Notes under the pieces: generated by a model | Told to the model about the DNA's origin: nothing | Seen by the model: only the letters and a program-made list of their open reading frames with translations | Databases searched by the model: none | Assembly: GCF_003610535.1 (NCBI RefSeq) | Contig: NZ_RAPN01000003.1 | Span: forward strand, 248,001 to 312,000 | DNA: 64,000 nucleotides | Direction: 5' to 3' | Source of the DNA: Mangrovibacterium diazotrophicum | GTDB taxonomy: Bacteria; Bacteroidota; Bacteroidia; Bacteroidales; Prolixibacteraceae | In this document: positions 8,704 to 15,146 of the stretch, piece after piece | Layout: each line of letters starts with the position of its first letter | Position numbering within the stretch: the first letter of the stretch is position 1 | Position numbers and translations under genes: made by a program

Positions 8704-10069
8704 TTCTTCTTCCTCTTTTGTTACAGTCTGCTTTAAATCGATCTTTGCCCCATTTTTTCTCCATATTTTTCAGGGCTTTGGAGGTTGATATTTTATTTTC
8801 TTCCTGCCAGGTTTGCTGCAGGAATACACAATCCGACATTTTTGCTTTTTGATTCACCATGTCCTCGGCCAATGCCTGGCAATTGGGGGCGCCACAGGCT
8901 CCGCAGTCAATTCCGGGCAGGAAACAGATGATGCGTTGCATTTTGCTCATCTTTTCCAACGCTTTTTCGCGATCCTGGTCGAGAATGAAAACCGGGTTGG
9001 GCTTGATGGCATCCAAGGCGAGCTTGGGTTTTAATGTGGCAGCCATTTCCTGAATCGGATGATTCTTGAACTTGATAGCCGGCTGATAGCGTTTTGCCCG
9101 GCGTTCAAGCCGCTCGGATGTCAGGAAACGATTCCCCGAAAGCAGGTTTCCGCCGGCGCAACTTTGGTCGCAGGCACGAAGTTCCAGAAAATCGATATCC
9201 GGGACTTCCTCGTTTTCCAGTCGCTCCAGAAATTTTACAACATTGTGAATCCCGTCTATCGCCATGCTTCGTTCGCCAAAGTGGCGGGCTTCGCCGCGGG
9301 TGAGGCTCCAAAGGATTCCGTCGCGGGTCAGGGTTGCTCGTTGATCCGACGTATCCGGAGCTTCTTTGGTACTGATATTTTTACGAACCTTGTTGTAAAG
9401 CTCATTCATGTTGATGATGCCATTCACAATCGATTCCTTCTCGCCCAAGGGACTTTTAACGGCACTCATTTTGGCGATGCAGGGAGTCACATAGAACAAG
9501 CCGATTTCGTCACGGTTGGCACCTTGTGCCATGAGTTGTTCCAGGGCGAAGTGAGCTCCTAAATCGTGCGGTGCTTTGCAATGAATCAGGTTTTCGGCCA
9601 GCGACGGGTAACGAATACGAATCAGCCGAACAATCGACGGACAAAAGGTAGAAATATGCGGTCGGTGATCTTTGTCCTTTTTGCAGGATTCCCGAATCGA
9701 TTCCTTCAAAAATCCGATTGGTTGTTCGACCTCGTAAACATGTGTGAAGCCAATTTTCAGTAAAGCTGCATAAATCTGGTCTTCAGAATAATTCTCGGGA
9801 AACTGACCGATCATCACCGATGGAAACAGCACTACGCGATATTTGAACGACTTGATTTTGTCGAGGTCATCCTGCTCCACAAAAATGGCTTTCGCCGGGC
9901 ATTTCCGCATGCAACGTCCGCAGTCAACACAACGTTTCTGCTCGATAACAGCCAGCCCGTTCCGGATGCGAATCGCCTCGGTCGGACATGAGGTCATGCA
10001 GTGCGTGCACCCGATGCATTTTTGGGCATCGACTTTTAACGCATGATATGTAGGTACTGCCGTTGTCAT
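8690..10069 (-). CDS. HydS-like sensory [FeFe] hydrogenase homologue with degenerate active site
   Basis: The 459-residue protein has two N-terminal ferredoxin [4Fe-4S] motifs (Cys18-28 and Cys47-57), an [FeFe]-hydrogenase H-domain (about 75-335) and a C-terminal FeS domain with CGACGAPNC (389-397) plus Cys414. H-cluster ligands appear retained: Cys143 (STFCPS), Cys197 (TPCIAK), Cys300 and Cys304 (ACDQSCAGGN). The proton-relay cysteine is replaced by Phe142, and the CIGGGG loop is lost. This fits putative sensory [FeFe] hydrogenases that sit beside bifurcating HydABC genes. It overlaps the RsbW-like gene by 1 base. Turnover with H2 is expected to be slow or absent; a sensing role is inference. 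Confidence 0.82.
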   Translation of the reverse strand: MTTAVPTYHALKVDAQKCIGCTHCMTSCPTEAIRIRNGLAVIEQKRCVDCGRCMRKCPAKAIFVEQDDLDKIKSFKYRVVLFPSVMIGQFPENYSEDQIYAALLKIGFTHVYEVEQPIGFLKESIRESCKKDKDHRPHISTFCPSIVRLIRIRYPSLAENLIHCKAPHDLGAHFALEQLMAQGANRDEIGLFYVTPCIAKMSAVKSPLGEKESIVNGIINMNELYNKVRKNISTKEAPDTSDQRATLTRDGILWSLTRGEARHFGERSMAIDGIHNVVKFLERLENEEVPDIDFLELRACDQSCAGGNLLSGNRFLTSERLERRAKRYQPAIKFKNHPIQEMAATLKPKLALDAIKPNPVFILDQDREKALEKMSKMQRIICFLPGIDCGACGAPNCQALAEDMVNQKAKMSDCVFLQQTWQEENKISTSKALKNMEKKWGKDRFKADCNKRGRRNEGF

Positions 10070-10479
10070 CAGAAATAATTTACCATTGTTACAGTTGTGC
10101 TTTCGCCAACCACTGTTTCAATATTCAGTTCATCGGTGTTTTTCTTCATGTTCGGGAGCCCCATACCGGCTCCAAATCCCATTTCCCGCACCTTTTTGCT
10201 GGCCGTCGAGAATCCTTCTTCCATCGCTTTGCCGATATCCGGAATCCCGGGGCCCTCGTCGGTGATGACAATTCGTATCTTGTCTTTGTCAATCTGAATA
10301 TTGATCCACCCTTTGTAGGCATGAGCCACTACGTTTACCTCGGCTTCATACAACGCAATGACAATACTCTTGATACATTTTGTGTTCACTCCCAATTGTT
10401 TCAACACCGCCTTTACCCGGCTGGATGCTTGTCCGGCCTGCGTAAAATCTCCTCCCTCAATTGAAAAGTTTAGCTCCAT
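10069..10479 (-). CDS. RsbW/SpoIIAB-like ATP-binding protein (anti-sigma-type serine kinase fold)
   Basis: The 136-residue protein has the GHKL fold of anti-sigma factor kinases. The N-box includes Asn49 (EAEVNVVAHA), the G1 box is DEGPGIPD (74-81) and the glycine-rich lid is GFGAGMGLPNM (101-111). RsbW-type proteins phosphorylate an STAS-domain antagonist and bind a sigma factor, but neither partner is encoded nearby. It starts directly after the second DRTGG gene and overlaps the HydS-like gene by one base. The SpoIIE-type phosphatase encoded across the divergent region would be its natural counterpart. Function is inferred from fold and context. Confidence 0.78.
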   Translation of the reverse strand: MELNFSIEGGDFTQAGQASSRVKAVLKQLGVNTKCIKSIVIALYEAEVNVVAHAYKGWINIQIDKDKIRIVITDEGPGIPDIGKAMEEGFSTASKKVREMGFGAGMGLPNMKKNTDELNIETVVGESTTVTMVNYF

Positions 10480-10480
10480 T

Positions 10481-10825
10481 CTAGTAAACAGGTTTTAGTC
10501 CTGCAGAAAACAGTAATCCACTTGCCTTAAACATAGTGTAAGGCGATTCCATCAGGCAAATGCCATGTTCTGTTGCCAAGGCGATCATTTCTTTTGTCGC
10601 TTTTTTATTACGAACAAATACGACGTAGCGAACTTCAGCCATCTCTGCTGTCCGAATGGTCTGCAGGTTGCACATACCCGTTATTAACAGCAGGTGATCC
10701 GTGTCCAGTGTCAGCACATCGCTCATTAAGTCGGAGCTGTAGCCTTTTTCAACAAGGGTGTGATCCTGCTTGGTGTCGCAAATTATTTTTGCTTCCAATA
10801 ATTCGCAGACTTCAGAGATCTTCAT
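10481..10825 (-). CDS. DRTGG-domain protein (second copy), first gene of the minus-strand operon
   Basis: The 114-residue single-domain protein resembles the product of 8365-8703 in length and pattern: 'EKGYSSDLMSDVLT' followed by a hydrophobic strand 'HLLLITGMCNLQTIRTA'. It is a diverged paralogue. It is the first gene after the 340-base divergent regulatory region, one base before the RsbW-like ATPase gene. A ligand-binding or protein-docking role in hydrogenase regulation is possible; no catalytic residues are seen. Confidence 0.65.
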   Translation of the reverse strand: MKISEVCELLEAKIICDTKQDHTLVEKGYSSDLMSDVLTLDTDHLLLITGMCNLQTIRTAEMAEVRYVVFVRNKKATKEMIALATEHGICLMESPYTMFKASGLLFSAGLKPVY

Positions 10826-11165
10826 GGGTTCAAAAAATGGTTTTTACAAATATGGATGAAAAGGCAGAAACCGACGATTTTTTCAGCCATAAACTGAGCT
10901 TTTGTGCCCAAATTTAGATTGATTATAAAATACGCCATTGCCCGCTATTACTGCGAGTTAGTCGTTTTGTTGCGTCGTATATTCTTTATCTGAGAAGTCG
11001 CTTATCGGAGGCAATCGATTGCTTGTTGTTTTAGCGGACGTGTTTGAAATCGTGTTGTTGTTTCGATTGATTGGGAAGGATAAGTCAGTGAGTCAATCCT
11101 TCGGCGTTTGAACTATTTTTTGTACATTTTCAGAACTAACAGAACCATCTAACAGACCTTTGCCC
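10826..11165. promoter_or_regulatory. Divergent regulatory region of the hydrogenase island
   Basis: This gene-free stretch separates the two divergent transcription units. It holds a perfect 12-base palindrome GCAATCGATTGC (11011-11022) and an inverted repeat GAAGGAT / ATCCTTC (11075-11081 and 11096-11102). A weak -7-like element for the minus strand is seen at 10847-10854 (CATATTTG read on that strand). A TACATTTT sequence at 11123-11130 could serve the plus strand, but its -33 spacing is poor. The palindromes are candidate operators; no known regulator consensus was recognised. Confidence 0.45.
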
Positions 11166-12098
11166 ATGATCTACGATGACAAATCTTTTCAATCCGGTTG
11201 GTCTGACTTTTCAGGCATTCAACAGCAAATAATCGATACTTTGCCCACGCCGGTTTTCTTTCGGAAGCCTGAAGGAGAACTCCTGTTTGTAAACCGTGCT
11301 TTTTGTGAGCTTGTCGATTGCGGGCAGGTTGTATTCTCCGGGAAAACTTTAAGTGATTTTCTGGATCCGAATCGACTGGAACCATTTGAACGATTGGATG
11401 GCGAGTTGCTTGCCGGAAAGGGGAAGCAGCATTATGAAGCCCGGATTCGAAATATTGCGGGTGCAACTTGTGAATATGCGTTCGAGAAGTCGTTGATACA
11501 TGACGAAAGTGGAGCATTGATAGGTATTTTCTGCCTGATGCGCGATTTGTGTGAGCTGCGAAAAATTGAACGTCGGGTTGAGGAAGCTTTGGAAGCGTCG
11601 GAAATGGCTTCGGCTATGCTGCACAAAATTCGGGCGGGGATTGTGATTGTTGACAGTGATTGGCATGTGATCAACTCGAATCCCGGATTTGCACAGCTAA
11701 TTGGTGGTGACGTTGCCGAATTGTACGAATCGGTTCCCGGGCTGAAAGGTGCCAACCTGAAGGAATTGGTGCCGGACACGATCTACCGGATGTTTGTTTC
11801 GATTATGAGTTCGGGAGAAGCCAGTCTCGATCGCGACCTCCGTTATCAGAATAAATTATTGCATGTTTCGGTGATCACCATTTACAAGAATCGGGTTGTT
11901 GGCGCGTTAATTCGCGACATGTCGGCACCGGCGCTCGTTCGCGAGGAAATTGTTAGCCGGGCTCACCGAGTCAACAAGCAGAACATGGAGACGGTGCAGA
12001 AAATCGCCTTCTTGTTGGGCGAAAATGCCTCGGTGATGGAGGAGTTGCTGCATTCAATAATTGAATCTTATAGTTACGGGGAGGAAGACGAGGCATGA
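11166..12098 (+). CDS. PAS-domain sensor protein of the hydrogenase island
   Basis: The 310-residue soluble protein has two PAS domains. The first covers about residues 15-130 (IIDTLPTPVFFRK, FVNRAFCEL) and the second about 145-235 (KIRAGIVIVDSDWHVINSNPG). A helical tail 'HRVNKQNMETVQKIAFLLG' follows, but there is no kinase, GGDEF or DNA-binding domain. Its last 4 bases overlap the SpoIIE-type phosphatase gene, so the two very probably act together, the PAS protein giving the input. ATG 11166 is preferred over a TTG two codons upstream. Similar PAS/SpoIIE pairs occur beside hydrogenase genes of anaerobes; the ligand or cofactor is unknown. Confidence 0.75.
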   Translation: MIYDDKSFQSGWSDFSGIQQQIIDTLPTPVFFRKPEGELLFVNRAFCELVDCGQVVFSGKTLSDFLDPNRLEPFERLDGELLAGKGKQHYEARIRNIAGATCEYAFEKSLIHDESGALIGIFCLMRDLCELRKIERRVEEALEASEMASAMLHKIRAGIVIVDSDWHVINSNPGFAQLIGGDVAELYESVPGLKGANLKELVPDTIYRMFVSIMSSGEASLDRDLRYQNKLLHVSVITIYKNRVVGALIRDMSAPALVREEIVSRAHRVNKQNMETVQKIAFLLGENASVMEELLHSIIESYSYGEEDEA

Positions 12099-13276
12099 GC
12101 GAGCTGCACGTTGACGTTGATTTGCAACAGAAGATGACTCATGGTCAGGTTGTTTGCGGCGATGTGTTTCACTCGCGCCGGATCAGCGGTGAGGGGCGCT
12201 ACATCCTGATTTTATCCGATGGCCTGGGGCATGGCATCCGAGCGAATGTGATGGCAACGCTGACCGCTTCGATGGCGATGAATTACGCGTCGTTTCATAC
12301 CCGGCCTGAAATCGCCGCTAATATTTTTATGCGCGTTTTGCCGCGAAGCAGCGACGGGAAAGAAAGCTACGCCACGTTTACGATCATTGAAATTGACAAC
12401 GATGAGCTGGTACGCATTATCAATTACGACAATCCGCCGACTCAAATATTCCGTTTTGGGAAGCCTTACCTGCCAAGGGAGTTAGAGATCCCGATTCGGG
12501 GTGAAGAGAACAAGGGCAAAATCATTCGGGTCCGCGAGTTTAAGCCGATCAAAGGGGACCGGATTGTGTTTGTGAGTGACGGTGTGACCCAGAGCGGTTT
12601 GGGAGAAAAGCGTTTTCCGATGGGATGGGGACGCGAAAAGCTTGAAGCGTTTGTCCAGAATCAGCTGGAGCGCGAACCAGAAGTAACAGCGACCCGTTTG
12701 GCCCGCAAAATCATGAACCAGGTGGAAATGAACGACGGGTTTGAAATGAAGGACGACGCCAGTTGCGGAGTCATCAATTTCAGGAAGCCAAGGGAATTCA
12801 TGTTGATAACCGGGCCTCCGTTTTATAAAATTAAAGACCAGGATTTTGTGAGCCGCGTAACCGGGTTCCCGGGGAAAAAGATCATTTGTGGCGGAACAAC
12901 AGCCGAGATCATTGCGCGCGAGATGCAGCTGGATATTTCCATTCAACACCACTACGACTGGGACAATATCCCGCCTGCTGCCGATATGGAAGGATTTGAA
13001 ATGGTGACCGAAGGAATTTTAACACTGAGCCGGGTTGAGGAGATTTTGGAAAGCCACACCAGTAATACACGGCTTGAAAACTCGCCACCCGAAGAAGTTG
13101 CCAAGCTGCTGCTGGAGCACGATGTGATTCATATCCTTTTGGGAACACGGATCAATCGCGCACACCAGGATCCGGAGCAACCTTTTGAAATACAGATTCG
13201 CAAGTTCGTGGTTCGGCGCATTGTGAAAATTCTGGAAGAGCGATTTTTCAAGAAAGTATTCCTCGAATTTATTTAA
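12095..13276 (+). CDS. SpoIIE-family PPM-type serine/threonine phosphatase with C-terminal extension
   Basis: The 393-residue protein has a PPM/SpoIIE phosphatase domain at about residues 1-230. Metal-binding aspartates are seen in CGDVFH (Asp23), LSDGLGHG (Asp42), VSDGVTQS and the final KDDASC. Such enzymes dephosphorylate STAS antagonists in partner-switching circuits. The remaining 160 residues are not part of the phosphatase; they begin LITGPPFYK and contain KKIICGGTTAEIIA, a possible small-molecule site. The gene is translationally coupled to the PAS gene by a 4-base overlap. The substrate is unknown, as no STAS protein is encoded nearby. Confidence 0.82.
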   Translation: MSELHVDVDLQQKMTHGQVVCGDVFHSRRISGEGRYILILSDGLGHGIRANVMATLTASMAMNYASFHTRPEIAANIFMRVLPRSSDGKESYATFTIIEIDNDELVRIINYDNPPTQIFRFGKPYLPRELEIPIRGEENKGKIIRVREFKPIKGDRIVFVSDGVTQSGLGEKRFPMGWGREKLEAFVQNQLEREPEVTATRLARKIMNQVEMNDGFEMKDDASCGVINFRKPREFMLITGPPFYKIKDQDFVSRVTGFPGKKIICGGTTAEIIAREMQLDISIQHHYDWDNIPPAADMEGFEMVTEGILTLSRVEEILESHTSNTRLENSPPEEVAKLLLEHDVIHILLGTRINRAHQDPEQPFEIQIRKFVVRRIVKILEERFFKKVFLEFI

Positions 13277-13321
13277 GTGAAGAAATAAACGATTTTTGTT
13301 GATCGAATTGAAAATCGAAAA

Positions 13322-13780
13322 ATGAACAAGCAAACAATAAAAGCTGGATTGTTGGATGCGCTGATCCAATTGATGGACGAGCGAATGAATGAAATTGAGC
13401 ATTCGCTTCAGGCAGCCAAAGAATCGCGCGACAACGATACCAAAAGCAGTGCAGGCGACAAGTATGAGACTGGTCGCGAAATGATTCAACAAGAAATGGA
13501 CAAGCAAGCGGCTCAGCTGGCGAAAACCGGTGCGATGAAAAATGATTTGCTGAAAATCAACCCGGAGAAAAAATATGAACTGGCGGAGTTTGGTAGTTTG
13601 TTGGTTACGAATGCGGGAAACTATTTTCTTTCGATTGCTTATGGGAAACTGGCTTTTATGGGCGAAGAATACATTTGCTTGTCACTGGCGTCGCCCCTTG
13701 GAAAATCGTTTTTCGGGAAGGAAGCTGGTGATGAACTCGTCTTTGGCGGAAAGAAAATTATTCTCGAAGAAATTCTCTGA
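13322..13780 (+). CDS. GreA/GreB-like elongation factor homologue
   Basis: The 152-residue protein has an N-terminal coiled-coil half and a C-terminal domain with the GreA-type ending SPLGKSFFGKEAGDE (about 126-140) and a final beta strand. Bacteroidota members are often labelled '3-oxoacyl-ACP synthase' in databases, but no ketosynthase residue is present. GreA-type proteins rescue backtracked RNA polymerase through acidic residues at the coiled-coil tip; whether this divergent member does so is open. It is 45 bases after the phosphatase gene on the same strand, perhaps by chance. Confidence 0.65.
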   Translation: MNKQTIKAGLLDALIQLMDERMNEIEHSLQAAKESRDNDTKSSAGDKYETGREMIQQEMDKQAAQLAKTGAMKNDLLKINPEKKYELAEFGSLLVTNAGNYFLSIAYGKLAFMGEEYICLSLASPLGKSFFGKEAGDELVFGGKKIILEEIL

Positions 13781-13817
13781 TTCGGGAAAAGATCGTCAGG
13801 TTGAAATTAAATATTCA

Positions 13818-13825
13818 TATATTTG
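13818..13825 (+). promoter_or_regulatory. TAnnTTTG (-7) element before a small membrane protein gene
   Basis: TATATTTG matches the Bacteroidota -7 consensus and lies 21 bases before the ATG at 13847. No well-spaced TTTG/TTG was found for the -33 element, so the call is tentative. Confidence 0.4.
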
Positions 13826-13846
13826 TATGTTTTGATAAAATAAGAC

Positions 13847-14089
13847 ATGCAGTTTAAACAATTAGATCTGAAGCCGCAAGGCAATTGGTTCCAACGGAAT
13901 ATTTGGACACAACACGGAAAGAAAACGCTTGTTTACATGGCGGGGGGAGCGGTGCTGAGTCTGGTGTTTTCATTGATTACTGGCGACCTCCAAAAGTTAA
14001 GCTTGGGTGAGAATGTTTATAGTTTGATGATTGGAGCACTGTTCGGCTTTTTAATCACAAACAGCCCTTGTGCCCGCGGTCGCTGTTAG
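13847..14089 (+). CDS. Small membrane protein with C-terminal cysteine-containing tail
   Basis: The 80-residue protein is of unknown function. It has two hydrophobic segments at about 30-45 (VYMAGGAVLSLVFSLI) and 57-70 (YSLMIGALFGFLIT), which give a hairpin in the membrane. A short tail, NSPCARGRC, has two cysteines. It stands alone between a GreA-like gene and the convergent rlmF gene, with its own -7-like element 21 bases upstream. Length, hydrophobic pattern and promoter support a real gene. Confidence 0.6.
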   Translation: MQFKQLDLKPQGNWFQRNIWTQHGKKTLVYMAGGAVLSLVFSLITGDLQKLSLGENVYSLMIGALFGFLITNSPCARGRC

Positions 14090-14114
14090 GATTTCTGTGT
14101 CCGTCGATAATAGG

Positions 14115-15077
14115 TTACTTCCATTTTTTTATCCACTCGTTTTGCTCCGCAGCTGTTAAAAAAGTCCAGGCGACAAAACGGCTGACTTTGTTTCCCTGTC
14201 CCATGTTGATGGTTCGAACTTCAACAGCCTGTTCTTGTTTTAGCGTTTTGTAAATACGCGGCAGTCGCTCACTTTTCGAAACCAGGCTGGTAAACCAGAG
14301 GCACGACTTCTCGAATTGCTTGCTTTGTCGAATCATTCGCTGCAGAAATACTTCTTCGCCGCCAACACACCAAAGCTCATTACTCTTTCCTCCGAAGTTG
14401 AGGTTGGATTTCCCTTGTTGTCGAATCCTCAGGTTTGTGTTTTTACGGTTAGTTCCGCGTTGGGCTTCTTCTGCCGAAGCATGAAACGGCGGATTGCAGA
14501 TCGTCAAATCGAAGCGGTCGTCTGGCTCGATGATGCCTGTAAAAATATTTTGTGGATTGACTTGATGCCGCAGTTCAATTTCTCCAACTAGTTTTGCATT
14601 CCTGGAAACGATCAGCTCTGCCGATTCGAGCGAAACAGGATCGATGTCAGCGCCTGTAAAATTCCACCCGTATTCTGTAGCTCCAATAATAGGATAAATG
14701 CAGTTGGCTCCAACACCGACATCCAAACAGCGAACTTTCGAGCCGGTCGGAACGACTCCGCCGTTTGAACTCGCCAGTAAATCGGCGATATGATGAATGT
14801 AATCCGCCCGCCCGGGGATAGGAGGGCAAAGGTATCCCGCCGGAATATCCCACCATTCGATGCCGTAGTCGACACTCAGCAAGGCTTTGTTAAGTTCTTT
14901 TACAGCTTGGGGATTGGAAAAATCGATTGATTCATCTCCGAATGGATTTATTTTGGTAAAGGGGGCAAGTTCGGGGCAGGCCGCAACGAGCTGCGGAAAA
15001 TTATAACGCTCCCGGTTTTTGTTTCGCGGATGCAGCTCGGTTTTCACCGACGAACTATTTGTTTTCTTTTCGGGCAT
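14115..15077 (-). CDS. rlmF: 23S rRNA (adenine-1618-N6)-methyltransferase RlmF
   Basis: This SAM-dependent methyltransferase of about 320 residues modifies A1618 of 23S rRNA. The family start LHPRNKNRERYNF is present, followed by the long N-terminal domain with WWDIPAGYLCPPIPGRADY. The SAM site is CLDVGVGANCIYP, and the catalytic NPPF motif of N6-adenine methyltransferases is in TICNPPFHAS. ATG 15077 is chosen rather than a TTG eight codons upstream. It is divergent from the DEAD-box helicase gene, so two RNA-maturation genes share one intergenic region. Confidence 0.92.
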   Translation of the reverse strand: MPEKKTNSSSVKTELHPRNKNRERYNFPQLVAACPELAPFTKINPFGDESIDFSNPQAVKELNKALLSVDYGIEWWDIPAGYLCPPIPGRADYIHHIADLLASSNGGVVPTGSKVRCLDVGVGANCIYPIIGATEYGWNFTGADIDPVSLESAELIVSRNAKLVGEIELRHQVNPQNIFTGIIEPDDRFDLTICNPPFHASAEEAQRGTNRKNTNLRIRQQGKSNLNFGGKSNELWCVGGEEVFLQRMIRQSKQFEKSCLWFTSLVSKSERLPRIYKTLKQEQAVEVRTINMGQGNKVSRFVAWTFLTAAEQNEWIKKWK

Positions 15078-15109
15078 GAACAATCTTTTTTGAGCTTCCA
15101 AAATTAGGG

Positions 15110-15142
15110 TTTATCAGGCAGAAACAAATTCACTTATCTTTG
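15110..15142 (+). promoter_or_regulatory. Probable promoter of the DEAD-box helicase, close to its start codon
   Basis: TATCTTTG at 15135-15142 matches the TAnnTTTG -7 consensus. A weak TTTA -33 element lies at 15110-15113, 21 bases upstream. The -7 element ends only 4 bases before the ATG at 15147, so transcription would begin at or very near the start codon, giving a nearly leaderless mRNA. Confidence 0.5.
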
Positions 15143-15146
15143 TGGC

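Noticed and set aside
8690-10069. Second catalytic [FeFe] hydrogenase
   Set aside because: The proton-relay cysteine and glycine-rich loop are changed, so a sensory role is more likely than bulk H2 production.
13322-13780. Label '3-oxoacyl-ACP synthase' for the 152-residue protein
   Set aside because: Such a name is used for similar proteins in databases, but there is no ketosynthase Cys-His-His pattern. The C-terminal SPLGKSFFGKEAGD fits GreA-type proteins.
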